Below are positions 40,672-51,305 of a stretch of DNA of 64,000 nt, piece after piece. This stretch comes from Pegoplata infirma (lineage: Eukaryota; Arthropoda; Insecta; Diptera; Anthomyiidae), in the NCBI GenBank assembly GCA_963921195.1, contig OY992537.1, forward strand, positions 133,756,694 through 133,820,693. Direction: 5' to 3'. Both the position numbers and the translations under genes were made by a program. How positions within the stretch are numbered: position 1 is the first letter of the stretch; the number at the start of each line of letters is the position of its first letter. The notes below the pieces were generated by a model, which was given only the letters and a program-made list of their open reading frames with translations, did no database searches and had not been told where the DNA came from.

Positions 40672-41870
40672 AATATGTTTGTACTTGTTTAAATACCATT
40701 TTGTGTTCAGATATGTTCACATAAGTCAACCAGCAGCCGAATTAAAGCATTTTGTATTTTTAGGTTATGTTGAATGCACTAAAATTTTTAGGTGTCCTTA
40801 CATTTTCGTTAATAACATTTGAACCGCTGAACCGATATCGCTCAAATGCAATACCAAACTTCTCGGGAGAACTTCCAATAAATATGTTAAGTTTCAGTCA
40901 TCTACGTGTATTATTTTGGCCGTGATCACCATTTCCACAGACAGACGGACATCGCTAGAATGTCTTAAAATCGATCGGGGATCATGAATATATATACTTT
41001 ATGGGGTCCCAGACCGATATTTTGATGAGTTACAAACGGAATGACAAACTTATATATACCCTCCATCACTAGAGTGGAGGGTATAAAAATGCCTGCGAAT
41101 TTTGTACTCTTGCCCAAAACATTAAATCATTATAAAGTTTAGCGGAAAATTTGGGTGTACTTGCCAAAGCAAAGTTTTTTTAGAAAAAATAATGTTATTT
41201 TACTTTGCTATTCCATGCAAAACGAATTGAAATATCAGTCGAGGACCCCTGAAACCAAAAGAGCTGTACATTTCGTAGGTGAGTGCAAAAAGTGTTTTTA
41301 CATTTTGGAGAGTATAAAAGATTCGGCACCAAAGAATATAACACTCTCACTTGTTTTATGTACATTTGATAAACAAATGGAAAATTTTTATGCGAAAAGC
41401 TTAGACTTGGTGAAAAAGTAGTTTTAGAAAAAAAAAATGATTTTGAACCCAAAATTTTTGGTGAAAAAAAATTTTGATAAAAAAAGTTTTTGATGAAAAG
41501 AAAAATTTTTGATGTTAAAAAAAAATATGAAAAAAAAAATTTTTTTGGTGAGAAAAAATTGATAAAAAAATTTGATGAAAAAAAAATTAATGAAAAAAAA
41601 TTTTGATGATGATTATGAAAAAAAAAAAATTTTGATAAAAAAAAATTTGATGAATCAAAAAATTGGTGAAAAAAAAAATTAAAAAAAAAATGATGAAAAA
41701 AAGTTTGATAAAAAAAAATTTATGGAAAAAAAAAATTGTTGAAAAAGAAAACTTGATGGAAAAAAAATTTGATTGAAAAAAAAAAAGTTGAAAAAAAAAA
41801 TTTGATGAAAAAAAAAAAATTGATGGAAAAAAAAATGATGAAAAAAACAATTTTTTTTTGTTGAAAAATA
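40672..41870 (-). repeat. Local duplication, unit 2 (no insertion)
   Basis: It is the partner of 37483-40671 without F3. It comprises TACCCT-family copy C (about 40672-41085, minus orientation), the same unique segment (41086-41410) and a low-complexity tract of GATGAAAAAAAATTT-like units (41410-41870) that gives a spurious Phe-rich frame. The tract has diverged in unit number between the two copies, as expected for slippage. Confidence 0.75.
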
Positions 41871-42437
41871 ATTATGTTACTTTTTACTCACCAGCTGGTG
41901 AAAAACGATTTTATTTACCACGAGGTGAATTATTATCCAAGTTACAAACCCAAGTTATTAAAATTTTTGGGAAATAAAAATAGTAATTCTTGTTTTCTTT
42001 TCCGTTAATTGTTAGCTTATATAGTCAAACTAAGGTGGCGTCCTGCAACTTTTTTAAAATTAGACACCAGCCTAAAAATATTATCATGATAAAATTATGA
42101 ACTTTTTATAAGAATATTAACTAAACGTTTTTCCTCAAAGTTAGGAAAATTTTTCTGTGTTAGTTAAGTTTAACTAAATTCTAGGAAAATCATGAACTAT
42201 TATTAAGCAATTTTTTTCCTAAATTTTAGTTATGTCTTTTTTTCAGTGTAATAAGAATTAATTGGAAATTTTAATTTCTTAAATGTTTTGAAAAAAATCG
42301 CAATTTTGAAAAATCTAACTAAGAATAAAAGGCTGAAAATTGATAGCATTTACTAAGTGCTACTTCATATCAAAAAATTAGCGAAATCGAAGTGGGTCGT
42401 GTCCTAAATTATGCGATTTGGCATGGAATGCCCCATA
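41871..42437. repeat. Degraded sequence ending in an F3-type terminus
   Basis: The right end, AAGTGGGTCGTGTCCTAAAT, GCGATTTGGCATGGAATGCC, CCATA, matches the right arm of F3 from about 39690 inwards (AAAAGGCTGAAAATTG). The left partner arm was not found nearby, so this is a truncated F3 relative. The first 300 bases are AT-rich and resemble 32340-32470 (GGAAAATTCATGATAAATTT, TTTTTCCTAATTTTAGTTAT). Confidence 0.45.
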
Positions 42438-42597
42438 TTCAATCATATAATATATAAAAGAAACCAAAAAAAAAACTTTTTTCTTTGGGAAAAACGTCAT
42501 TGTATTGTGGCATCAACAAAAAAATCATGGTTAAAAAAACAACAAACAATTCACCAGCGAAACGTGCAACATATAGTTGTAGATTAAAACGAAAAAC

Positions 42598-43325
42598 AAC
42601 AAATAAAAAAAATATAAATTCGGCCTTGCCGAATGTATGAGTACCCTCCACAATGTTAAAAAGATTACACTGTAGAACAAACTGAGGTTAGCAAAAGTTA
42701 GGTCGTTTCTGAGAGTGAGGGGTGAAAATAGAGGCTAAATTAGAAGACCCGTATCGCGGCGTTTGTTTATGTTTTTTTTTTTTAATCGACCTTTGAACTT
42801 TGCAGTCAAATGCCGATTTTCAGCATATTGTTTATATGGTTTTTTGGCTATAACTCATCGACTAATTGATATTTTTCAATCTGTAAAAGCCAAATTATTG
42901 CTAGAGACCTGTCCAACAATTAATTTTTTAAAAAAAAATTGATTTTAGCCTCTATTTTCACCCCGTACTCTCAGAATCTTTCTAACTTTTGCTAACCTGA
43001 ATTTGTTCCACAGTGTTATTGTAAAAAATTATTATTATATAAAAATTTAAAGAAAAAATATTTTGTGACAAAAAAATTACCGCGAAAAAAAATATTGGTG
43101 AAAACAAAATTTTTTTTGTGAAAAAAAAAAAAAAATCATTAAATACCTTCCGTCATCCAATTTTCTGTTCGCATATGCCAACCAGTTGCAGAATTAAAAC
43201 ATTTTGTATTTTTCATGGATCAATATTATATATACTCACTGTCATCCCTGGCCGATATTTCGATGTGTTACACACGGAATGACGAAGTAAGTATTACCCC
43301 TATACTGTTGTTGGAGGATATAAAA
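42598..43325 (-). mobile_element. TACCCT/GTCCGTCC family, decayed copy with a MITE inside
   Basis: On the minus strand it begins near 43325 (TATCCTCCAACAACAG, TCGTCATTCCGTGTGTAAC, CATCGAAATATCGGCCAGGG) and ends at 42598-42660 with GTGGAGGGTACTCATAC and hairpin ATTCGGC-AAG-GCCGAAT. The middle is replaced by low-complexity A/T DNA and by the palindromic MITE at 42668-43015. The GTCCGTCC tract is missing. Confidence 0.5.
42668..43015. mobile_element. 348-bp inverted-end MITE with TTA flanks
   Basis: The left end CACTGTAGAACAAACTGAGG, TTAGCAAAAGTTAG and GGGGTGAAAATAGAGGCTAA pairs with the right-end inverse TTAGCCTCTATTTTCACCCC...GTTCCACAGTG. Both ends are flanked by TTA (42665-42667 and 43016-43018). 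A 3-bp TTA/TAA duplication is typical of PIF/Harbinger elements, which is my tentative assignment. Confidence 0.65.
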
Positions 43326-43689
43326 TTGTATACATGAACAAAAATATATTGTAACGTTATTATTTCGCATAATTTTCACCAGATGTCGAATGGTGGTGGC
43401 GGTGGATGCATGTTTGATGTTCAATTTTTCATTTATTTACAATTTTTTAAAATAAAAAATAAAAATGATATGTCGACATTGCATAATCACACACACACAC
43501 GCAGCAAGGTATAGGGTTTCTAAGATATCCAAATTGGGAATTAAATGGTCAAAAATAATTTTTAAAATTGATTTAATTGCATCAGATTGCTCAAATAATT
43601 CTCTGTACGAGTATGTCGTTTAGAGCGGCATTTTTTTTTTTTTGGCTAAAAAGTTTTTTTTCCAATTTTGAACGTTCAGGCAAATTTTT
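43326..43689. other. Non-coding spacer with a short (CA)n tract
   Basis: AT-rich; (CACA)n at about 43489-43500. Nothing else recognised. Confidence 0.35.
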
Positions 43690-45600
43690 GTTTTCCTTGG
43701 TCTAAATATATCTTTATTTGCAATAAATTAAAGTTTTTTCCTACATTCAAGAAATTTTTAAAAAAGGCCCATTATTTATTTTTTTTGACTCATGCATAGA
43801 GCTACAGACAGTTTTTCATTTAAACTTAATTTGGGCTAAATCGTATTTTTTTGATCCGAGGCGCCTTCGATACAATTTTTGATTTTTTGAAAACTTTCAC
43901 AAAAAGTTCTAAACTTTGATGGAAGGCCGACATGAGTTAAAATTTACTCAAATTAAGTTTAAATGAAAGTTTGCCTAAAGATCTAAGATGTAGTAAATGA
44001 AAAAAAAATAAATATTTTAAAAAATTTCTTGAAGGTAGGAAAAAAACTGTAATTTTTGGGAACTTTTTGACTAATTTCAAAGGGCTATATCTCAAAAACC
44101 TCTCTACCAATTTCAGATTTTTTGAAATTCGTATTCAGCATGCCAAAGTTAATAACACTGTGCTACAAAAAACACAAAATCGAATATACTTTTGAAATGA
44201 GGTAGTTAAGGTTGTAGGTCTCGTCGAAAAGATCACAAAAATGCCCATCAAACTTGCCAGACACCCTCAAATTTTAAAGTTATTGCCAAAAAACTTTTTT
44301 TTACTTTTCTCACTAAACCACGTGTAACTTAAAAAGTTTTCAACCGATTTTCAATTTTTTAACTGTTTTGGATAAGAGAAGGATAGGGCTTTTTATGTAT
44401 GTGAATTGGTCCATACATATAAAAAAGATATGTATTGATTTTTTCAACAATATCTAAGTTTTTTGTTATTTTTTGAAAATTTTTTGAGTTTATCGATTTT
44501 TTTCTGCTATAGTTCGTTCAACAATATTTATATTTATAAACGTTTTCTTAAAGAAAATTTAATTGTGAATACGATGAGCTATATGCCGAAAAAATCGAAT
44601 AACAATTGACAGAGTTGTGATAATTTTTCTAAAAAAGAAAATTAAAAATTTGCATGAAATTGCCGTTCAGACAACCCAGGCAAAAAAATAAAAAAATAAA
44701 CGAACATACTAAGAGGTCGCGTATCATTATTTTAAAGGTTTTTGGACCCCTGAATTCGAATTTGACCTTGAAGTTGCGCTATATTATTAAGTTTTTGATA
44801 TATCAATTTATATTAAATATCTCAAAAACCAAACACGATAGACCAATTTAAAGGCTAGATTCGGATTCAGCGCGCCAAAAACCTTTAAAAATATTGTACA
44901 TGACCTCTTATGATAAATTTATTTTTTTTTGCCTGGGTTATCTGAACGGCGATTTCCTGCAAATCTTAATTTTTTTTTATAGAAAAATTATCACAACTCT
45001 GTCAATTCTTATCTGATTTTTTCAGGATAATGCTCATCGTATTCAGAATTAAATTTTCTTTAAATGCACGTTTATAAATATAAAGGTTGTTAAACGAACT
45101 ATAGCAGAAAAAAATCGATAAACTCAAAAAATTTTCAAAAAATAGCAAAAAATTAGATATTATAGAAAAAATCAATAGATATCTTTCTTGTATGTGTAGA
45201 CCATTCCACACACATGGAAAGCCCTATCCTTCTTCTATCCAAAACAGTTAAAAAATTTAAAATCGGTTGAAAATTTTCTGAATTACACAAGGTTTATTGA
45301 GCAAAGTCCCAAAAAAAACATTTTTGACAATAACTTAAAAATTTGAGGGTGTCAGGCAAGTTTAATGGGCATTTTTGTGATCTACTCGACAAAACCAACA
45401 ACCTTTACCATGTCACCTCAGAAGTATTTTTTCACTGTAGCACAGTGTAATTTATTTTTTTTAGGTGGAAATTTTCCAAAAATCCGAAACTTGACACGGG
45501 TTAAAATTATCGGATTTGACTAAATTAATTGTAAATAAAAATTTGTCTTAAGCTCTATTAAAGGGTCAACGAAAAAAAATTTGATTTTTTTTTATAATTT
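43690..45600. repeat. Foldback sequence F4, about 1.9 kb, termini not fixed
   Basis: The inner arms 44150-44790 and 44880-45450 pair clearly: CACTGTGCTACAAAAAACAC with GTAGCACAGTG; TTGAGGGTGTCAGGCAAGTT with its inverse; AAAGCCCTATCCTTCT; CTATAGTTCGTT; GCCGTTCAGACAACCCAGGC with GCCTGGGTTATCTGAACGGC. The outer pairing around TAGAGCT..AGACA is weaker (43795 and 45535). 43700-44050 holds an additional local inverted duplication. No ORF of interest. Confidence 0.65.
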
Positions 45601-47269
45601 TCTTCAAAATGGAAAAAACAGGAATTTTTTTTGAAATTTAAAATAGCGATATTTCGAAAACCGTCCAACCAATTTTCAAATGTTAATGTATGTGATGCAC
45701 CGCAGACATTTTTTTTTTTTAATTTTCAACAATCCTAAACTTTGATCGCCGGGCGCCACGGGTTTATTTAATCCAATCTGCCCTTAAATTTTTACCAGCA
45801 CGTTCAAATTAATTTGTTTTTATTTTAAACAACCACAATATTTGGTTGGCACAACTGAGTTGCAACCTGATTTTGGGCGATACAACATACAACTTCAGCT
45901 GTAAAATACTTTGTTTTCGTTTAGGGACTAATATATGATAAATTATCTTAAAAAACTCACGTAACCCCTTCGGGCCCGATTTTTTTTTTTTGCCGATAGC
46001 TTTGTTTTATCGTTCCTTTGTGAATATATTTTTTCACTAATTGCAAGTGCAGGGTATTCATTATGTTTTTCTATGGTCAGTATGAAATCAGTACCAGAAA
46101 CTCTAAATTTTTTCACACAAACTGTGGCAACAAAATGCAGCATTGCGTTTGTTTGCTTTTTCGAACAGTGAAAGTTTATGTACCATAAACAGTGTCAGTA
46201 AAAACGCCCTATTGTACTACATATTGATGTTGTTTTTGTTATTGAATGTCGACATCACCTGTAAAAACAGTTTTAAAAATCGTAACAAAAGGGTTTTCGT
46301 TTTAGATACGAAGCATTATTTTTCAACTATCCAGTCATAAAAAAAAATATTTTTGAAAGTGTCTAAAAAAAATTTGTCAAAAATTATTTCCAGAAATCAA
46401 AGCAAAGTTCTTTAATTTTTCTGTAGGAAACAGGGATTTCAGGAACATTTACACAAACACACAAAATTTGAAATAAGTCGAAATCATGGAACTAGAGTAT
46501 ACTTTTGCAAAGGTTTGAGAAGCTCTCCATTAGAATCTGACCTCAGATTCACATCAGGTTTTCGAGATATCTTAACTTTTAGTTAAAACAATCCCTCTTT
46601 TGTGTCATATTCAAAATGTTATAACTTCGCGATCTAACATTTTTCTCTTAATTAATGATATTTTCGTTATGAATGCAAATTCGACAGATTTTTCTCACAA
46701 TTTCACTCAATTGCATTTATAGCGAAAATACCATGAATATACATAGGTAAAAACCGTGATGTTTGAAGTAATTTTTTTTTTGTTTATTTCTCTAATTTGC
46801 CTAAGTTCTTCTGAATTCTTCTAATTTTCTTATTTTTTTTATTATTCCCAAAATTTTCTAGTAATTTTCTTAAACAAATAAATTTGTTTTTTTTTTAATT
46901 TTCGAAATTTTTCTAAGTTATACTGACTTCTTCTGCACTTTTCGCGTATTCTATTAATTATTACATAGGCGCTTGTCTGCTCCCTTCAACAAATTAAAAA
47001 AAAATGGTGTTTTTGTCGTAGTTGTTCTGTAGTGGTGCAGATAGAAAATAATGCCTCATATGTTCGAATGGATGGGTGAAATTTCTCAGCAGATTTGCGA
47101 GAGTGACACGATTTGTTTTTTGTCTTTCGCGTGACTGAGGCTTAGTTATGTGGAAATTTAAATTGTGGTAGTATAAGTAAGAATGGCATATTTGCCTGTG
47201 CCAATACATTCGTTTTGTTAAGATTTTTATACTTTTGAGAATAGTTGGGTTGGATTGTAAGTGGGTGCT
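45601..47269. other. AT-rich stretch, nothing recognisable
   Basis: Short open frames (for example 45943-46143 on the minus strand and 46143-46340 on the plus strand) have no recognisable motif. No repeats of note were seen by eye. This is the longest part of the window for which I have no explanation. Confidence 0.35.
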
Positions 47270-47516
47270 GATGTTTTACGTCACCACACATAGGCCTTGA
47301 CGAAAATAGGAGATTCCCCTACTAGTCCCTGCTGTAAACCAAACCTTAGAAATTTCATACTAAGATATTGAATATTGGAATCCCACAAATCAAAAGAGAT
47401 CCTGCACCTCCCTAGATCCCAGTGAAGCAAGTCTCTGACCATAAAGTGCAGGACATTGGCAGATAAAGTGTTTGATATTTTAAAACTCCTACTCATCCAT
47501 GCAGTTCCTGCAGAAG

Positions 47517-48212
47517 CAGAGCTTCGAAGAATGAAATCCTTTTCGAATGAATTCTCAAAAAAATCAATTCAATTTTCACAGTCAGTTCATAAATCAACAA
47601 TGAATGCAGTCCTTGGAATTCATTCGATTGAATGAAAAAAAATGAATGCACTCGATTTTTTAACATTCCACGGCGAATACAATCGATTTTTTGAATAGAT
47701 AGACCAAAACGGAGCCAAATTTTGGTCCATAGTATACCCGACTCTCTTTACATACGATGGCGCTAATGGGACCTAATCTTGAATTAAAAAAAATTGGTTT
47801 TCCCGAAAATTTTAAAAATGCACATATCAACTGCCTACACGGAAAAAGTGTGAAGAGTGTTGGCGATACTATGGACAAAAAATTGGCTCCGTTTTGCTCT
47901 ATCTTGGTTAGTTATTTAAGTTTTTAATGCAATGAATGAATACGCCATTCGATTTTTCAAATTGAATGAAAAGAAAATCGATTGCATTCGCAAGTGAATG
48001 CATTCGGCTTTTAAAAGTCGAATGAAAAAAAATCGAATGCATTCGATTTTTGAAAGTCAAATGAAAAATAAATCGAATGCATTCGCTATTTATAAATTGA
48101 ATGAGTCTAAAGGGAATTATTCAATTCGCTAAAATGTGATTGGGAATGCAGTCACTAAATTTTCATTCAGAATTCCAAATCGAATTAAGGAATGAACTCT
48201 TTCGAAGCTCTG
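47517..48212. mobile_element. hAT-type MITE, 696 bp, 8-bp target duplication TGCAGAAG
   Basis: The ends CAGAGCTTCGAA and TTCGAAGCTCTG are inverted. TGCAGAAG flanks both sides (47509-47516 and 48213-48220). An 8-bp duplication and a CAG-type end are hallmarks of hAT transposons. The interior is a series of palindromic GAATGCATTCGATTTTT words, interrupted at 47697-47915 by an inverted-repeat insertion related to the dispersed family at 28500-28800. Confidence 0.85.
47697..47915. repeat. Inverted-repeat insertion inside the hAT-type MITE
   Basis: GACCAAAACGGAGCCAAATT-TTGGTCCATAGTAT at the left is mirrored by ATACTATGGAC-AAAAAATTGGCTCCGTTTTG at the right. The interior (GGGACCTAATCTTGAATTAA, TTCCCGAAAATTTTAAAAAT) matches 28560-28620. 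It is a short member or solo end of that dispersed family. Confidence 0.55.
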
Positions 48213-49386
48213 TGCAGAAGTCATTTGACGGCACATTTAACCGCTCTGCATTAGGGTGGGTCAATTTTTTTGCCTACTAAGCGTATAGCAAAATCGTAAT
48301 TTACGGGAAATTCTAAGTTCCCAAAGAAACCATGGTTCTAAAATCAAAATCGAGCTTCTGGGTTTTTATGAGAAAATTTTGCATGCTCTCCTATAAGACA
48401 GTGCCCGGTAGTTGTAGCAACCACCGTCGAAATCGCTCCTCTTGGAAGCGATATCAGCTCAGTTGTGCGCTTTTGATTAAGAAAAGGCCAAATCTATCGC
48501 GTTATCTTACACGTCCATCCATTTGCGCATCTCTGATTACTCTCCGTCGCGAAACAAAGCTGTAGATTTTGCTTGCAAGTTTCTAGAGGCATAACAACAC
48601 AATGCAATTCTGTAGGAACCTGCAAGGTAGTTTCCAGTCTTGCAAGCTCATCGGCTTTGCAATTACCTGGAATGTCTAAATGGCCTGGTGCCCATATGAG
48701 TCGTACGTCAAACTGCTTGGCCATTTCATTTAAAGACGTGCAGCAATTAAGGGCAGATATTGTTTTCAGAAACATTGACTCCTGGGAATTGACCGCTGCT
48801 TGACTGTCATAATAGATGTTGACTGGTAGACAATACATAGCAACTCAACCAATCAGCCACTTCCTTTATTGCCAGCATCTCTGCCTGGTAAACATTGCAA
48901 TGATCTGACCATCCTCGAACCAGCATATTGAGATTGTTGAGATATTTAAAAAAATCATGGGAAAAGTGTTTGTTGTAGCCGAAAAAGTCTAGTTTAATGT
49001 CTTTTCGACAAAAGAACTTAAGTCGAATTAAATGCCTTAGTCAAATCTCCACAGAATTTATGGAGGCTTCACTACCCGGAATGCCCCTTATCCAAGACAC
49101 AATGGATGGTATCATAAAGGAAAAGTTACGCTAAAAAGGGCTCATAAATGGAGCACAGTTCTCATTTTGAGGTACGTGGCTGTGGCCATGTAAGGCCACA
49201 TACTGCTATAGCCGGATACTGCCTACTCAATGACTTTATGTCCAATGGTATCATGTGAAGGAGAATTTATGATGCAGCCGTAGGTGTAGAACGAAGAGAA
49301 CCAGTGATAAAGACACAGTTCCCCTTTCAAAATCAGGCCACCAGACAATGATACATACAACAGGATTTAAACAGCAACACTGCTGT

Positions 49387-49660
49387 TTTAATCCAACACA
49401 CAAAAAAAAAATTCCATTGAACGATTTTCATAGTATTTATGAACAAATTCATACAATTTATTAACTTTTTCATAATACTTATAAACTTTTTCATAGTAAT
49501 TATGAAAAATGTTAAATATGCAGTTCCTAAATTTCACATATTATGATTTATTCATAAATACTATGAAAAACTTTATAAATGTTATGAAAAAGTTAATAAA
49601 TTGTATGAATTTGTTCATAAATACTATGAAAGTCGTTCATTGGATTTTTTTTGTGTGAAT
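49387..49660. mobile_element. Palindromic MITE, about 270 bp
   Basis: CACACAAAAAAAAAATTCCA-TTGAACGA-TTTCATAGTATTTATGAACA...AAATTCATACAATTTATTAA at the left is repeated inverted at the right (GTTAATAAATTGTATGAATT...CATAAATACTATGAAAGTCG, TTCATTGGATTTTTTTTGTG). It interrupts the decayed LOA-like element. A target duplication was not obvious. Confidence 0.7.
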
Positions 49661-50016
49661 GAACGACTTTATGGCTAAAGACCCATAGTTTTCCAATTGC
49701 CCTTTTAAAGAAATCGTTGCTTTTTTCATCCATTCCTCAATTTTACGTCTGAAATCCAACTACCTATCTAGATATAATCCAGATACTTGGCTCCTACTGA
49801 GAAGGCGATTTGCGTGCCGCCCACAGAAATTGGAATCAGGATTCTTATTTTTCTTTTAAACAATACAAGCTCCGTTTTACTTGGATTAACTCTCTTTCGA
49901 CAGATCTTTCAGTAAACCCTAAAAAATGTCCCTTAATGTTAGCAGGTGCTTTCCCTTTATCGCTATCGCGACATCGTCAGTATATGCGACAACATGACAA
50001 CCACGTGCTTCTAGAG

Positions 50017-50146
50017 CAGCGGTGCCCAAAAAGAGAAACGATAATATTTTTTTTTGTTTTTTACGCTCTCTGCTGTTAGTTTTGTTGTTGTTCGGATTGT
50101 GTACGTGTATTTTTATCGATCTTTAACAAGTGTTTGGGCACCATTG
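50017..50146. mobile_element. hAT-type MITE, 130 bp, 8-bp target duplication TTCTAGAG
   Basis: The ends CAGCGGTGCCCAAA and the inverse of TTTGGGCACCATTG agree except at two positions. TTCTAGAG occurs at 50009-50016 and at 50147-50154. The 8-bp duplication and CAG..GTGCCCAA end identify a hAT-type non-autonomous element inserted in the decayed RT region. Confidence 0.88.
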
Positions 50147-50173
50147 TTCTAGAGAGAGCAGCATTGAATTCAG

Positions 50174-50408
50174 AGCTACACCCAAAAAAAAAACGTGGGT
50201 ATTCAATACTAAAAATTTAATTAATTTTAGTCCAAAAGGACCTAGTGCAGGAATTGGTAACCAATACCAAAATTTTTTACTAATATTATTCAAAATCAGT
50301 AAAAATTACTAATTTTAGTACCTTAAAGTTACTAAAATTAGTAACTAATTAGTAGATTTTGGTACAAAATCACTTACTAAACCTTTTACTGTAGAATTAT
50401 TTTGAGTG
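50174..50408. mobile_element. Small MITE with CACYCAAAA ends
   Basis: The left end CACCCAAAAAAAAAA and right end TTTTGAGTG are inverted and flanked by TA. The interior is TTAGTA/TACTAA-rich (AAAATTAGTAACTAATTAG). Target duplication TA is tentative. Confidence 0.5.
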
Positions 50409-50600
50409 TAGGTTCTTAAGAAGTGGTGAAAGAGCACTTCCCTGTGTCGTTCCTCTATTTACAAATCGAGATACGATAAATTCCAATTCAGACGACCACC
50501 ATTCCACCATTTAAACGATCCCACTCTTTACTCCCAGACCAGACAATGTCACAAGTATTAAGTCTGGGATGATGCTGGGAGAATGATTACTTTGGCAGTC

Positions 50601-51305
50601 AGTATGTTACGCATTGAAATTTGGGTCTAGGATCCGAAATCACGATACAGTCTAAATAATATAAATCATTACAAAATAATATTTCTTATGCGTATAAAGA
50701 ATTTGTAGTCATATCGCGAAGAATTAAACGAATAAAACAACCGTGCGTGAATTGTTAATTTAAATTTAATTTATTATTAAATAATCTATTTTTTCGATCA
50801 ACTTATCTCTATGATTTACGATTAAAGACTGACCTCGAATTATCTTTATTACGCTCTTTTATATGGATTTTAAATAACTGTAACAAAAGCTTTTAATAAT
50901 GAGAGTTTATATAACGATAATATCTAAAAGAATTAACATAAAGAATTTAAAGTAAATTATGTAATAATGAAACATTATAAAGAATATAGAAATAATAATA
51001 AGATTAAAAATAGATTTAAATAAAAGAAGATAATAAGATAAAACGTAAGATAATTAGGTAGGGAGGAGAAAGGGAGAAAACATTAGGGATTTAGAGATGC
51101 TTATATAATTATATAACTGAAGGGGAACGTACGCAACAAATTGACTTACATACTTACTATAACATGAGTAGAACAAACTTTCGTGTTTGAGTAAAAGTTT
51201 TTACACGTGAGCGAGAAATATCATAAGTCAAAATTTACTCACGCGCCCATTTCTAATTGCACTTCACATTGAGTAGTTTGTGGCGGAGGAGTATAACAGT
51301 GCTGT
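50601..51305. other. Possible solo LTR followed by AT-rich spacer
   Basis: A block at 50605-51137 begins TGTTACGCATTGAAATTTGG and ends GGAACGTACGCAACA. It therefore has TGTTACG...CGCAACA edges of the LTR type, a length of about 535 bp, and a composition unlike its neighbours. No flanking 4-5-bp duplication was found and no second LTR or coding region is present, so the call is weak. The rest to 51305 is unrecognised. Confidence 0.25.

Larger units (their letters stand above)
47270..50600 (-). pseudogene. Decayed LOA-like non-LTR retrotransposon ORF2
   Basis: Minus-strand fragments appear in the expected order from right to left. RT: RGTTQGSALSPLLKNL near 50430-50480; AYTDDVAIAIKGK near 49935-49990 (relatives have AYADD); KTELVLF- and KYL-type words near 49770-49900. 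RNase H: NVYQAEMLAIKEVADWL near 48850-48900, then YYDSQAAVNS and LIWAPGHLDIPGN-KADELAR near 48620-48810. C-terminal knuckle region: KHFICQCPALYGQRLASLGS near 47410-47480. The frame is broken many times. Several MITEs split it, including 47517-48212, 49387-49660, 50017-50146 and 50174-50408. It resembles the better-preserved element at 53284-58499 but keeps the C-terminal region missing there. Confidence 0.75.

Noticed and set aside
41587..41850. Phe-rich minus-strand frame
   Set aside because: Artefact of the GATGAAAAAAAATTT low-complexity tract.
50605..51137. Confident solo LTR
   Set aside because: TG...CA edges are present, but no target duplication and no related copy was found, so it is only listed as a weak possibility.
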